A stretch of DNA of 45,469 nt from Archangium sp. (GTDB lineage: Bacteria > Myxococcota > Myxococcia > Myxococcales > Myxococcaceae). Positions 8,362 to 16,623 of the stretch are shown here, piece by piece. A model generated the notes under the pieces. It saw nothing but the letters and a program-made list of their open reading frames with translations, was not told the origin of the DNA and searched no databases. How positions within the stretch are numbered: the stretch's first letter is position 1; every line of letters starts with the position of its first letter. The stretch covers positions 1 to 45,469 of the forward strand of contig JAUYRZ010000080.1 in the NCBI GenBank assembly GCA_030695565.1, in the 5' to 3' direction. The position numbers and the translations under genes are program-made.

Positions 8362-9969
8362 ATGCGCATGCGCCTGAAGGTGCTGGTCGGTCTGATGTCT
8401 GTCTGTCTGCTCCCGGCGTGTGGGGGCTCGGCTGGTCCCGCGTCGATGGAATACGTCGAGGTGCTGCCGGCCCAGCCGAAGATCGGCGATGTGGCGACGG
8501 TGCGCTTCAAGTTGCTCGATGAGCGCAGCATTCCGCTCGCAGGCGCCACGGTCGAGTTCAAGCTCGAGTCCGCCAACAGCGGCGTGACGCTCAGCCCTCC
8601 CACGGCCGTCTCGATTCGAGGCAGCGGCTACGCGGAGACCCAGGTCATCGCCAGCTCGCGCGTGAACTCGGTCATCGTGTCGGCCACCTCCGGCGGCAAG
8701 AAGGTGTTCTCGCCGCCCATCACCTTCGCCGGCTCCGTGCCCAGCGGCCGCCAGTTGACCTTCCAGTGCGGCCCCATCGCAGGTGATGGCTCGGGTGGGC
8801 GTCACGCCATCGGTGCGTTCGATGGCACCCGCCACCTGATCGCCGGCTCGCAGCTCGACTGCACCGCCCACGTCGGCGATCGCAACGGCGATGGCGTGGC
8901 CGACGCTCTGGTGTCCTTCATGACGGAAGCCGGCACCATCGGCGCGACCGGCCTCTCCAAGGCTGACCTCGTGGGTGATGCGACGGTGGTCTACAAGACC
9001 TCATTGCCGTTGCCCGAAGACGTGATTCCCGACGTCTTCAAGTGGACGACCGCGGTCGACGACGTGTCGAACACCGGCGAGTACCTCGCCCCGTTGTGGA
9101 TGCACCCGTACGAGTGGGTCGAAGATCCGCGCACGCTGGCTTTCTCGGCCAACCCCTTCACGTACACCCTGCGTGAGCCGCGCCGCCCCGACCCCATCCG
9201 CCTCAAGATGGATGGCAGCGGCCGCTACGAGAACAACCCGCGCGACAACCTGGTGAGCATGATCGCCATCACCTCAGGTGAAGAGGGCTTCGACGACACG
9301 AACAACAATGGCCAGTACGACGAAGGCGAAGACTACGACGACCTCACCGAGCCCTTCGTCGACTCCAACGACAACGGCACGTGGGACTCGAACGAGCGCT
9401 TCATCGACGTGAACGGCAACCGCGATTGGAACGGCAAGAACGGCAAGTGGGACGCGAACACGCTCATCTGGAAGCAGGAGCGCATTCTGTGGACGGGCGT
9501 GCCCGCGACCGAAGACACCAGGCCGGTGGTGCCCGGGGTGATCGGCCACCGCCCCGTCTTCGCCCCGATCACCCAGATGGGTGCGATCAACCTGGTGTGT
9601 GGCGGCTCGCCTTGCACGGCGGCAGGCCCAGAGCAGTACGTCGCCGCCTATCTGGCCGATCCCTGGTTCAACTCGTTGGCTCAGAACGGAGACTCCGACA
9701 AGTGCGAGATCGACACCGAGGACAGATCGCCGGTCGTCGCCAAGGTCGAGTCGGGCTCTGGTTTCGCGTTCACCTACCCACCGGGCCGCTACCTGCTCTT
9801 CACCGTCAGAGACGCGCGTGATCCCAACGCGTCGCCGCTCGAACAGATCCCGCGCCGCATTCCAGCCATCCCCTTCCGTGCGACGATCGGCTGCACGTAC
9901 ACCTCGGCGCCGAAGGCGTCGTACATCCTGAAGATCGCCGTCGGCAGCATCACCGGCACCATCGAGTGA
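8362..9969 (+). CDS. Large lipoprotein with Ig-like and calcium-loop-like motifs
   Basis: 535 residues from ATG at 8362, chosen because MRMRLKVLVGLMSVCLLPAC is a full lipoprotein signal with Cys20 as the lipidation site. An AGGGA ribosome-site-like sequence lies upstream. Residues about 30-130 look like a bacterial Ig-like domain (VRFKLLDERSIPLAGATVEFKLES, YAETQVIAS). A second such segment with DRNGDGVADALVSF lies near 170-200. Around 312-368 there are consecutive Asp/Asn-rich loops (DTNNNGQYDEGED, DSNDNGTWDSNERF, DVNGNRDWNGKNGKWD) that resemble EF-hand or dockerin calcium loops. Four later cysteines may form disulfides. Anchored to the outer membrane or surface; function unknown. It begins 73 bp after lptD and may share its transcript. 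Confidence 0.72.
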   Translation: MRMRLKVLVGLMSVCLLPACGGSAGPASMEYVEVLPAQPKIGDVATVRFKLLDERSIPLAGATVEFKLESANSGVTLSPPTAVSIRGSGYAETQVIASSRVNSVIVSATSGGKKVFSPPITFAGSVPSGRQLTFQCGPIAGDGSGGRHAIGAFDGTRHLIAGSQLDCTAHVGDRNGDGVADALVSFMTEAGTIGATGLSKADLVGDATVVYKTSLPLPEDVIPDVFKWTTAVDDVSNTGEYLAPLWMHPYEWVEDPRTLAFSANPFTYTLREPRRPDPIRLKMDGSGRYENNPRDNLVSMIAITSGEEGFDDTNNNGQYDEGEDYDDLTEPFVDSNDNGTWDSNERFIDVNGNRDWNGKNGKWDANTLIWKQERILWTGVPATEDTRPVVPGVIGHRPVFAPITQMGAINLVCGGSPCTAAGPEQYVAAYLADPWFNSLAQNGDSDKCEIDTEDRSPVVAKVESGSGFAFTYPPGRYLLFTVRDARDPNASPLEQIPRRIPAIPFRATIGCTYTSAPKASYILKIAVGSITGTIE

Positions 9970-10012
9970 TTGCCTGAGGGCTTGATTCGGCTACTGTCGC
10001 GGCGCGCTGATT

Positions 10013-10030
10013 CTGGAATCAACATTCCAG
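10013..10030. promoter_or_regulatory. Palindrome upstream of tetR-family gene, candidate operator
   Basis: CTGGAAT-CAAC-ATTCCAG is a perfect inverted repeat with 7-bp arms and a 4-bp spacer, 28 bp before the GTG start of the TetR-family gene. TetR repressors commonly bind such palindromes upstream of their own gene. That this regulator binds it is inference. Confidence 0.5.
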
Positions 10031-10058
10031 TTCGAGCGCGCTGAAAGGCAGAAAGCCC

Positions 10059-10778
10059 GTGGCCGAGAAGGCGCAGTCAGCAGCAAAACCGGGGGCGAAG
10101 AAGCCCCCGTCGAGGGCAGAGCGCGAGGCGGATCGCCGAAGGGTGATTCTCCGCGCCGCCGTCGAGGTGTTCTCCCGCAAGGGCTACCACGGCTGCCGCA
10201 TTCAGGACGTCGCCAAGGAGGCGGGCGTCGCGTACGGCCTCGTGTACCACTACTTCAAGAACAAGGATGAGCTGCTCGAGTCGGTCTTCGCGAGCGGTTG
10301 GCAGAACTTCCTGGGCCGGGTGCAGGCGGAGATCGCCACCGATCAACACGTGGCCGATCGGGTGCGCGGCGTCGTGCACGTCGCCTTCGAGGCCTACCGG
10401 CGCGATCCGCGCGGCGTGAAGGTGCTCATTCTCGAAGTCGGCCGCAGCCCGGCGGGGGGCGCGGTCAACCGGGGTGGAGCGTTCTCGTCGGTGATCATCG
10501 CCGCCTCGCAGATGTTCACCGAAGCGCAGCGCCGCGGTGAGATCCCCACGCACCTCGAGCCCACCTTGTGCGCCACCATGTTGTTCGGCTCGATCGAGAT
10601 GGGCCTGACCAGCTTCGTGATGGGGCTGCTCGACAAACGCGACGACGAAGCGATCGACCGCGCGCGCGACCAGGTGGCCGAACACTTCCTCAACGGTCTG
10701 ACCGGCGCGCGGCCGCGAGCCACTCCGATCCCTCCGCCGGTTTCCGCGAGCCGGCCGCGCAGCCGCCCGACGAGCTGA
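10059..10778 (+). CDS. TetR-family transcriptional regulator
   Basis: 239 residues from GTG at 10059, with a GAAAGG ribosome-site-like sequence about 12 bp upstream. A basic, Ala/Lys/Pro-rich leader of about 20 residues precedes the helix-turn-helix domain. That domain (about 24-75: RRRVILRAAVEVFSRKGYHG, IQDVAKEAGVAYGLVYHYFKNKDELLESVF) is a textbook TetR_N sequence. The C-terminal helical domain would bind a ligand and dimerise. The crotonase-family gene starts 9 bp downstream, so the regulator probably controls fatty-acid or acyl-CoA metabolism and its own operon through the palindrome at 10013-10030. The ligand is unknown; an acyl-CoA is a reasonable guess. Confidence 0.9.
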   Translation: MAEKAQSAAKPGAKKPPSRAEREADRRRVILRAAVEVFSRKGYHGCRIQDVAKEAGVAYGLVYHYFKNKDELLESVFASGWQNFLGRVQAEIATDQHVADRVRGVVHVAFEAYRRDPRGVKVLILEVGRSPAGGAVNRGGAFSSVIIAASQMFTEAQRRGEIPTHLEPTLCATMLFGSIEMGLTSFVMGLLDKRDDEAIDRARDQVAEHFLNGLTGARPRATPIPPPVSASRPRSRPTS

Positions 10779-10787
10779 GAGACGCCC

Positions 10788-11570
10788 ATGACCGAGACGA
10801 CGACCGAGGTCCGTTACGAAGTCGAGGGCGGCATTGCCCGGCTCACCATCGATCGGGAGGCCGCGCGCAACGCGCTCTCGCCGGGCGTGGTGCAGGGGCT
10901 GATGGCGGGGCTCAAGCGCGCTGAAGACGACCCCCGCGTTCGCTGCATCGTGGTGACCGGCGCCGGTGATCGCGTGTTCTGCGCCGGTGGTGACCTGGGG
11001 GGCATGGCCGACGGCTTTCTCGACGGGCACGAAGGCCGCCGCGCGTATGGCGCGTTGTTGATGGCCTTTCAGCAGGCGAAGAAGCCCACCGTGGCGCGCA
11101 TCAACGGCCACGCGTTGGCGGGCGGGCTGGGCCTGGTGCTCGCCTGCGATCTGGCCGTGACCATCGACACAGCGGGCTTCGGCACGCCGGAGATCGATCG
11201 CGGCCTCTTCCCCATGATGGTGCTCGCGTTTCTCCAGCGGCACGTGGGGCGCAAACGCGCGCTCGAGCTGTTGCTCACCGGCGATCGGCTCACCGCCGCC
11301 AAAGCCCTGGAGTGGGGCCTGGTGAACCAGGTGGTTCCCCCTGCCGAGCTCGACACCGCGACGAACGCGCTGGCGGCGAAGCTGGGGGGCAAGAGCCTCG
11401 CCATTCTCGCGTTGGGGCGGCGCAGCTTCTTCACTGCCGAAGATCTCCCCCTGCAGCAGTCGGTGGAGTTCCTCTCAGCGCAGCTCTCACTCAACGTGCT
11501 CGCGGAAGACGCGGCCGAAGGCGTTACGGCTTTCCTGGAGAAGCGGCCGGCGAAGTGGGGCGATCGCTGA
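10788..11570 (+). CDS. Enoyl-CoA hydratase/isomerase (crotonase) family protein
   Basis: 260 residues, the standard length. The CoA-binding loop RVFCAGGDLGGM and second oxyanion-hole segment INGHALAGGLGLVLACDL are clear, as are FGTPEIDRGLFP and the C-terminal TGDRLTAAKALEWGLVNQVV. By-eye alignment to rat mitochondrial enoyl-CoA hydratase keeps the glutamate in PEI (equivalent to Glu164). The Glu144 position, however, is glycine, so simple hydratase activity is doubtful; an isomerase or other crotonase reaction is possible. It is not a convincing MenB. Cytoplasmic. It follows the TetR gene by 9 bp. Its last 47 bp overlap the 3' end of the opposing M23 peptidase gene. Confidence 0.85.
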   Translation: MTETTTEVRYEVEGGIARLTIDREAARNALSPGVVQGLMAGLKRAEDDPRVRCIVVTGAGDRVFCAGGDLGGMADGFLDGHEGRRAYGALLMAFQQAKKPTVARINGHALAGGLGLVLACDLAVTIDTAGFGTPEIDRGLFPMMVLAFLQRHVGRKRALELLLTGDRLTAAKALEWGLVNQVVPPAELDTATNALAAKLGGKSLAILALGRRSFFTAEDLPLQQSVEFLSAQLSLNVLAEDAAEGVTAFLEKRPAKWGDR

Positions 11571-12387
11571 ACTCGAGGCGCAGCAGGCTCTCGGGATCGA
11601 TCCACCGGCCGTCGAGCTTCACCCCGAAGTGCAGGTGCGGCCCGGTGACCCGCCCGCTCTGGCCCACCTTGCCCAGCGGCTGACCCCGCACGACCCGCTC
11701 CCCCTGCTTCACGGAGAAGGCCGACATGTGGAAGTACGAGGTGAACAGCCGGCCCCCGTGGTGGAGGATCACCGTGCCGCCCGAGCCGAAACAATCGCGC
11801 ACCAGCACCACCTCGCCGTCATTGGCCGCGGTGATGGGGTCGCCGGTCTCGCCGTTGATGTCGGTGCCGAAGTGTTGGCTCTTCTTCTTGCCGTTGAAGA
11901 GGCGCAGATCGCCGAACGGCGCGCCCACGCCATCGAGGCGGGGCCAGGCGAAGCGGGCCTCGAAGATCCACGGCTCGAAGTCGCGATCGAAGGTCTCGTC
12001 GAACGCCTTTTGATCCTCCGCCGAACGGAGACGGTCTTTCTTCGAGATGCTGGTGAAGCGTTTGCTCACCGTCAGCTGGCGTCTGCGGAAGTCGGGCTTT
12101 CGCACCTCGAGTTCACCATCCACGCGCTGCTTGCCGGCGGTGCTTTCACCGGTCACCTCCAGGCCCATCACGCCCGGTTTGTGATCGACCGACAGGCCCG
12201 TCAACGAAACCCAGCGGTCGCCATACGGCAAAAAAACGAGCTCCGCCGAGCCGAGCTGGCCCGACGGAGCTTCGGTTGCGCCCGTGACTTCCACGAGCAC
12301 GGCGTCACCGGGCCGCGCCACACCGGGTTGGATGCGGACCTCGAGGCCCGCGACCACCACCAGCGTGAGCAGCGCCCCCACGATCAC
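11524..12387 (-). CDS. M23-family metalloendopeptidase (LytM-like)
   Basis: 287 residues from GTG at 12387. A hydrophobic N-terminus (VGALLTLVVVAGL) suggests export, followed by an Ig-like beta segment (about 16-95). The C-terminal M23 domain (about 160-265) has the zinc motif H172-x3-D176 (HFGTD) and HLHFG with His251 and His253, plus Gly-rich turns. Such enzymes cut peptidoglycan cross-bridges; with all zinc residues present, this one is predicted to be active. The start is uncertain. The codons just upstream encode RRRS, a good signal-peptide n-region, but contain no ATG, GTG or TTG and run into a diverged repeat copy (12398-12463). The 3' end overlaps the crotonase gene by 47 bp, tail to tail. 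Confidence 0.82.
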   Translation of the reverse strand: MIVGALLTLVVVAGLEVRIQPGVARPGDAVLVEVTGATEAPSGQLGSAELVFLPYGDRWVSLTGLSVDHKPGVMGLEVTGESTAGKQRVDGELEVRKPDFRRRQLTVSKRFTSISKKDRLRSAEDQKAFDETFDRDFEPWIFEARFAWPRLDGVGAPFGDLRLFNGKKKSQHFGTDINGETGDPITAANDGEVVLVRDCFGSGGTVILHHGGRLFTSYFHMSAFSVKQGERVVRGQPLGKVGQSGRVTGPHLHFGVKLDGRWIDPESLLRLEFSDRPTSPAASPGKP

Positions 12388-12397
12388 GGAGCGACGC

Positions 12398-12463
12398 CGG
12401 TAGCAAGGGAACGCTGCGCGAGACAGACCGCAGCGAAGCGGAGAGCTGGCCGAGGCGGCGCGA
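12398..12463. repeat. Diverged copy of the 85-bp repeat family
   Basis: In plus-strand order this stretch carries CCGG, GGGAACGCTG, GCGAG, CGAAGCGGA and GCCGAGGCGG, spaced much as in the intact units at 20597-20766. It lies in the 82-bp gap between the M23 gene and the upstream lipoprotein gene. Identity is partial, so the relationship should be checked by alignment. Confidence 0.5.
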
Positions 12464-12469
12464 GCAAGG

Positions 12470-14092
12470 TCACGGCACGATGTTGATGGTGCCGTTGACG
12501 TCAGCGCCGACCGGCGAGCCCCAGGCCGTCTGGTAGCTGTCGGAGCTGCTCTGATCCTTCGCGAAGACCACCCGCATGCCGGTGCTGGCCTGGATGAAGT
12601 TGGTCGCGGGGAAGGTGGTGATCGTGATCGCCCAGCGGCTGCTGTAGCCCGACGCCTTGCAGGTGAAGCTGCCCATGGTCGGATCGGTGGCCGTCAGCTG
12701 CTCATTGTTGGTGATGACGAAGCCGGTGTTGGCCGGGCCGTTGAACTCGCCGTTGCCCGTCATGCCGCCGGTCACGCCGTCACCGTTCAAGTCGGTGTTG
12801 ACGACCGCGCGCGCGACGGGGCCACCCTGCGAGATGATGGGCGTGTCGAACAGCACGTTGAGCGTGTCGTTGGGCTGCAGCGAGCCGGTCATCGTGTTGC
12901 CCATCGCCTTGCGAACCTGGAAGGCGGCGGTGGTGCTGAGCGGGCGGGGCGCGGTGGCGTCGATGGCGAAGAAGTAGCCCACGAAGTCGGTGGTGACGCC
13001 GGTGTCGAGACCGGTCGCGCGCACGATGATGTTGTAGCGGTTGCCCAGGGTCCACGCGGCGGTGGGGGCGATGGAGAGCACGTTGGGCGCCCGCTGCGTC
13101 ACGGAGACCGCCACGTTGGTCTGGCAATCCTCCTGCACCACCTTGACCAGGCGGGTGGTGTCGACCTGGGTGATGGGCTGGTTGAAGACGAGGGTGATGG
13201 GATCGTTGGCCTTCACCGCGTTGCGGTACGGGGGCGAGAGCGCGGCGGCGAACGAGTCGAGGTTGGTGGCCACGATGGCCAACGGCCCGGCCGTGAGGCG
13301 CGCGTCGCCCAGGATGATGGTGCGATCGGGGTTCTGAAAGAGGCCCTGCGCCGAGTAGGTGCTGAGGGTGCCCAGCGCGTCGGTGCGGCCGTCGTTGTCT
13401 TCATCGAGCGCGCCGATGGTGAGCGCGTAGGTGACGTTCGAGCTCAGGGCGCTGATGCGCGCGAGCTCGGCGAGGTCGGGCGTACCGGTGAAGGTGAGCA
13501 GGCCGTTCTCGTCGACGTCGGCCGCGGCGCTGAACGTGCCCACGCCGTTGCCGTACTGGCCGTTGAACGACTGGAACGCGGTGGGCGAGACCTCGAGGTA
13601 CGCCTTGGCGCCCTTCGCCGGGCGGCCCTGCGCGGTGTAGATGCGGAACTTCAAGGTGCCGTTGAGCTGCGAGAGCGTCAAGACGCCCGCGTTGCCGTTG
13701 CCGTTGTTGATGGGAAAGTTGCCGCTGTTGCCGGGCACGTTGCTGTTGAGGCGCGCGGTCGAGTAGCCGGTCTTGCTGAAGACGAGCTGGGCAGCCGAGC
13801 CGCCGGGAACGTCCTTGAACGTGTAGGCGCCGTCGGCGTTGGTGGTCGCCTTGTAGCTGCGGCTGGCGTCAGCGCCATTACCGAGCACCATCACGACCTG
13901 CACCCCGTCGATACCGGTGGAGTTCGCGGTGACCACGATGCCCGAAACCGTACCGACCGGAGTGGACGGCGCGATCTGTGAGACCGAGTCGGGCTCGCGA
14001 ACACCGTCGACGACGCCGTCGTTGTTCAGATCTTCTTTCGGGGCGCACGCGCACAGCGCGATGGCCACACTGGCCGTCAGAATTCGGTACAT
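12470..14092 (-). CDS. Lipoprotein with carboxypeptidase-regulatory-like and Big_5-like domains
   Basis: 540 residues. The signal MYRILTASVAIALCAC has a lipobox (LCAC, Cys16). The start is supported by an AGGAG site 10 bp upstream. A short DLNNDGVVDG loop (about 21-30) resembles a calcium-binding repeat. Residues about 46-115 match a carboxypeptidase-regulatory-like fold (GTVSGIVVTANSTGIDGVQVVM, TNADGAYTFKDVPGG). Residues about 280-385 resemble a Big_5/SbsA Ig-like domain (KANDPITLVFNQPITQVDTTRLVKV, WTLGNRYNIIVRATGLDT). The rest is beta-rich. Predicted to be an outer membrane or surface adhesive or scaffold protein; no catalytic motif is seen. Divergent from the lipoprotein at 14192, and upstream of the M23 gene on the same strand. 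Confidence 0.75.
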   Translation of the reverse strand: MYRILTASVAIALCACAPKEDLNNDGVVDGVREPDSVSQIAPSTPVGTVSGIVVTANSTGIDGVQVVMVLGNGADASRSYKATTNADGAYTFKDVPGGSAAQLVFSKTGYSTARLNSNVPGNSGNFPINNGNGNAGVLTLSQLNGTLKFRIYTAQGRPAKGAKAYLEVSPTAFQSFNGQYGNGVGTFSAAADVDENGLLTFTGTPDLAELARISALSSNVTYALTIGALDEDNDGRTDALGTLSTYSAQGLFQNPDRTIILGDARLTAGPLAIVATNLDSFAAALSPPYRNAVKANDPITLVFNQPITQVDTTRLVKVVQEDCQTNVAVSVTQRAPNVLSIAPTAAWTLGNRYNIIVRATGLDTGVTTDFVGYFFAIDATAPRPLSTTAAFQVRKAMGNTMTGSLQPNDTLNVLFDTPIISQGGPVARAVVNTDLNGDGVTGGMTGNGEFNGPANTGFVITNNEQLTATDPTMGSFTCKASGYSSRWAITITTFPATNFIQASTGMRVVFAKDQSSSDSYQTAWGSPVGADVNGTINIVP

Positions 14093-14191
14093 GTTTTTGA
14101 TGCTCCTGTGGGGTTGAGACGACGCACTTTCGCCTGCACAGCGCAGAGGTCAAGCGCCGAACACCCAAGTCTGGGGTTAAGCTGCGCGGCT

Positions 14192-15061
14192 GTGAGATTG
14201 ACCCCCAGGTTGGCCCTGTTCGTCGGCGTCGTGGTGGTTCTCTCGTGGGTCTCCTGCGGCGGCACCAGTGTCGACGGCGCGGTGGGGCCGACCGGTGGCG
14301 ACGTGTGTCTGCCCGACAACAAGGTCTGCATCAGCGTGCCCATCGGAGGGCTGGAGACGCAGGAGATCTTGCGCATCGCTCCGGGCGCCGACGTGCCAGG
14401 TGGCGCGCTCAGCGACGGCTACGACATCAGCGGCGTCGGCAGCGCGCCCATCGTGTTCGTCAAGCCGGCCACCGTCTCGTTCTCGCTCGAGCTGGTGCGT
14501 GCAGGCACCCTGGAGAACGAGAACCTGCTGCGCATCTACACCCGCGAGCGCCTCGAGAGCGGTGAGCTGGGTGAGTGGCAGCCGCTGGAGAACGCCTTCG
14601 TCGATCGCGTGCGCAACGTGGTGCGGGGCGACACGCGGCACCTTTCGCCGTTCGCGGTGCTCCGTTCGGATCGCCTGGTGGATGGTGGCGATCCGTTTGA
14701 GATCGACGGAGGCAGTCGCGACGGCTCGGTGATCGTGGTGCCTCCGTTCGACGGCGGCCGGCCTGACGCGGGCAGGCCCGACGCGGGGCGTGATGCAGGT
14801 GTTCCCGACTCGGGCACGCCGGACGCAGGTCGAGATGCCGGCCCGCCCGACTCGGGTACGCCCGATGCGGGCACTCCCGACGCGGGCTTCGACGCTGGCG
14901 TGGATGCGGGCTTCGATGCGGGCGTGGACGCTGGGGTGGACGCCGGGCTCGACGCTGGCGTGGACGCGGGAGTCGACGCAGGCATCGATGCCGGAGCGGA
15001 TGCAGGGAGCGACGCCGGTTCTGTTGATGCAGGTGAAGATGCGGGCGTCGACGCCGGGTGA
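14192..15061 (+). CDS. Lipoprotein with ZU5-like segment and Asp-Ala-Gly spacer tail
   Basis: 289 residues from GTG at 14192, chosen because MRLTPRLALFVGVVVVLSWVSC is a lipoprotein signal. The lipobox WVSC has Trp at -3, which is unusual. Residues about 30-150 are a compact beta domain resembling ZU5-type modules (GPTGGDVCLPDNKVCISVP, VFVKPATVSFSLELV, RHLSPFAVL), with one pair of cysteines. From about residue 191 to the end the protein is built of PDAG/DSGTPDAG and then DAGVDAG/DAGFDAG repeats, a flexible acidic spacer common in myxobacterial surface proteins. The repeats sit at the C-terminus with no domain after them, so the tail may simply extend outward. Function unknown. Confidence 0.72.
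   Translation: MRLTPRLALFVGVVVVLSWVSCGGTSVDGAVGPTGGDVCLPDNKVCISVPIGGLETQEILRIAPGADVPGGALSDGYDISGVGSAPIVFVKPATVSFSLELVRAGTLENENLLRIYTRERLESGELGEWQPLENAFVDRVRNVVRGDTRHLSPFAVLRSDRLVDGGDPFEIDGGSRDGSVIVVPPFDGGRPDAGRPDAGRDAGVPDSGTPDAGRDAGPPDSGTPDAGTPDAGFDAGVDAGFDAGVDAGVDAGLDAGVDAGVDAGIDAGADAGSDAGSVDAGEDAGVDAG
14762..15058 (+). repeat. DAG-coding tandem repeat tract
   Basis: About 297 bp of imperfect 9-18 bp repeats (GAC GCG GGC / GAT GCA GGT variants) encode Asp-Ala-Gly units in the lipoprotein at 14192. Synonymous codons vary, so the protein repeat appears to be maintained by selection and not by recent slippage alone. Confidence 0.8.
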
Positions 15062-15082
15062 TTTTGATTCGGCCCTTTTCCT

Positions 15083-15126
15083 GGTCACTCCGCCTCGGCG
15101 CATCTTCCGCTTCGCTTCAGCTGCGG
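15083..15126 (-). repeat. Inverted partial copy of the 85-bp repeat family
   Basis: The reverse complement of this 44-bp stretch matches the junction region of the 85-bp units (GCAGCTGAAGCGAAGCGG, then AAGATGCGCCGAGGCGGAG) with a single visible mismatch. It lies between the convergent ends of the DAG lipoprotein gene and the sigma54-activator gene. Confidence 0.75.
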
Positions 15127-15154
15127 CGCCGTTCCTGACTCGAAGGGAGAGGGG

Positions 15155-16489
15155 TCAGTCGCTGGCTTTGAGCCCGTACTTCGCGACGAGGCGGTGCACG
15201 TAGTTGCGCGCGATGCCGGCCTCGCGCGCCATCTGCGAGATGTTGCCGTTGCACTTCTCGAGCAGCGTCACCAGGTACTCCTTGGTGAAGCTCTCCACGA
15301 GGCGCTCCTTGGCCTCCTTGAAGGGCAGCTCGGTGATGTCATCGCTCGAAGAGAGCGCCCGGGCGGCGGCCTGCGACTCCTGCGGCATGGGATCGACGTC
15401 GGCGCCGGCGAGGCTTCGTTCGACGAGGTTGCGCAGCTCCCGCACGTTCCCCGGCCAGTGGTACGCCGCGAAGCGGGCCATCAACGCGCGCGGCAGCTCG
15501 AACTCGCCGCGGCCCATCTGCTTGACGAAGTGCTGGGTGAGCATCTGCAGATCGTCGAGGCGATCTCTGAGCGGCGGCACGCTCACCAGCACGACCGCCA
15601 GGCGGTAATACAAGTCACTGCGAAAGCGGCCCTGCGCGACCTCGGTCTCCAGATCGCGGTGCGTGGCGGCCACCACGCGCACGTCGACCTTGCGGTGTTT
15701 GTCTTCACCCACGCGGCGCACGGTGCCTGCTTCGAGCACGCGCAGCAGCTTGGGCTGCAGCTCGAGGGGCAGCTCGCCGATCTCATCGAGGAAGAGCGTG
15801 CCGCCGTCGGCCTCGAGGAACGCGCCGTTGCGATCGCTGATGGCGCCGGTGAACGAACCACGCACGTGGCCGAACAGCTCGCTCTCGATCAGCGTGGGTG
15901 CGACCGAGCCGCAGTCGACCACCACGAAGGGCCGCGTGCCGCGTTTGCTCTTGGCGTGAATGGCCTTGGCCATCACTTCTTTGCCAGTACCCGTTTCCCC
16001 CAGCAGCAAGACCGTGGAGTCGGAAGGCGACACCTTGTCGAGGATGCCGAAGAGCTGCTTCATCGCCTTGCTCGCGCCGATGGCCGAACCGAAGACCGCC
16101 TGCTCAGCGGGCTTGCCCAGGTCAGCCTCGACCATGCTCACCTTGAGGATGGTCTTCCCCAGGCTCAAGGTGGCCTGATCTTCGACGATCACCTCGGTGA
16201 TGCGCGCGCCCCCTAAGTACGTGCCGTTGGTCGACTCGAGATCCTTGACCCGCACGCCGTCGGGCCGCGCGGTGAGTTCGACGTGGTACCGGGAGACGGT
16301 GGTGTCGGTCAGGCTCAGGCCTGCATCGGGGTGCGAGCCGACCATCAACGAGCCTTCGATGGCGCGCGTGGTGCCCATGCCGGGGCCCCCGATGATCGCG
16401 ACCTGGTACTTGCGCTCTTTGAGGGTGCCTGACGCGCGATCCAGCCGGAGCAATGCCGAGGGGGACTGGAGCGGTTCGGTGGCTTGCAT
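15155..16489 (-). CDS. FHA-domain sigma54-dependent transcriptional activator
   Basis: 444 residues with three domains. An FHA domain (about 28-115: GS at 51-52, SRYH 66-69, NGT 88-90) binds phosphothreonine. The AAA+ sigma54 activation domain (about 132-365) has Walker A GETGTGK 164-170, the L1 loop GSFTGA 211-216 (Ser in place of the usual Ala), Walker B LFLDE 232-236 and WPGNVREL 345-352. A Fis-type helix-turn-helix lies at about 411-440. FHA-linked activators are a hallmark of myxobacteria and are driven by Ser/Thr kinases. No kinase gene is nearby, and no clear -24/-12 promoter was found in the window, so the targets are unknown. Divergent from icd across 134 bp. Confidence 0.92.
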   Translation of the reverse strand: MQATEPLQSPSALLRLDRASGTLKERKYQVAIIGGPGMGTTRAIEGSLMVGSHPDAGLSLTDTTVSRYHVELTARPDGVRVKDLESTNGTYLGGARITEVIVEDQATLSLGKTILKVSMVEADLGKPAEQAVFGSAIGASKAMKQLFGILDKVSPSDSTVLLLGETGTGKEVMAKAIHAKSKRGTRPFVVVDCGSVAPTLIESELFGHVRGSFTGAISDRNGAFLEADGGTLFLDEIGELPLELQPKLLRVLEAGTVRRVGEDKHRKVDVRVVAATHRDLETEVAQGRFRSDLYYRLAVVLVSVPPLRDRLDDLQMLTQHFVKQMGRGEFELPRALMARFAAYHWPGNVRELRNLVERSLAGADVDPMPQESQAAARALSSSDDITELPFKEAKERLVESFTKEYLVTLLEKCNGNISQMAREAGIARNYVHRLVAKYGLKASD

Positions 16490-16553
16490 CAGCTGTGGTG
16501 ACTACACCGATGCGCGGGGTGCGACAACGCCGTCGGACACCGTGATCTTCCGG

Positions 16554-16582
16554 TTGACGATTGCACCCGAGAGGCAGACATT
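16554..16582 (+). promoter_or_regulatory. Candidate sigma70-type promoter of icd
   Basis: TTGACG at 16554-16559, a 17-bp spacer and GACATT at 16577-16582. The -35 is a good match and the -10 weak (three of six positions). It would give a leader of about 35 nt before the icd ATG, with an ACGGAG ribosome site at 16608-16613. Confidence 0.35.
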
Positions 16583-16623
16583 CCGCGCGCGAAATCACCC
16601 CACACTGCACGGAGTCTTCCAAC

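Noticed and set aside
10788-11570. Crotonase gene as the missing menB
   Set aside because: It lies 20 kb away under a TetR gene, and the sequence shows generic crotonase motifs with no MenB-specific segments I can recognise.
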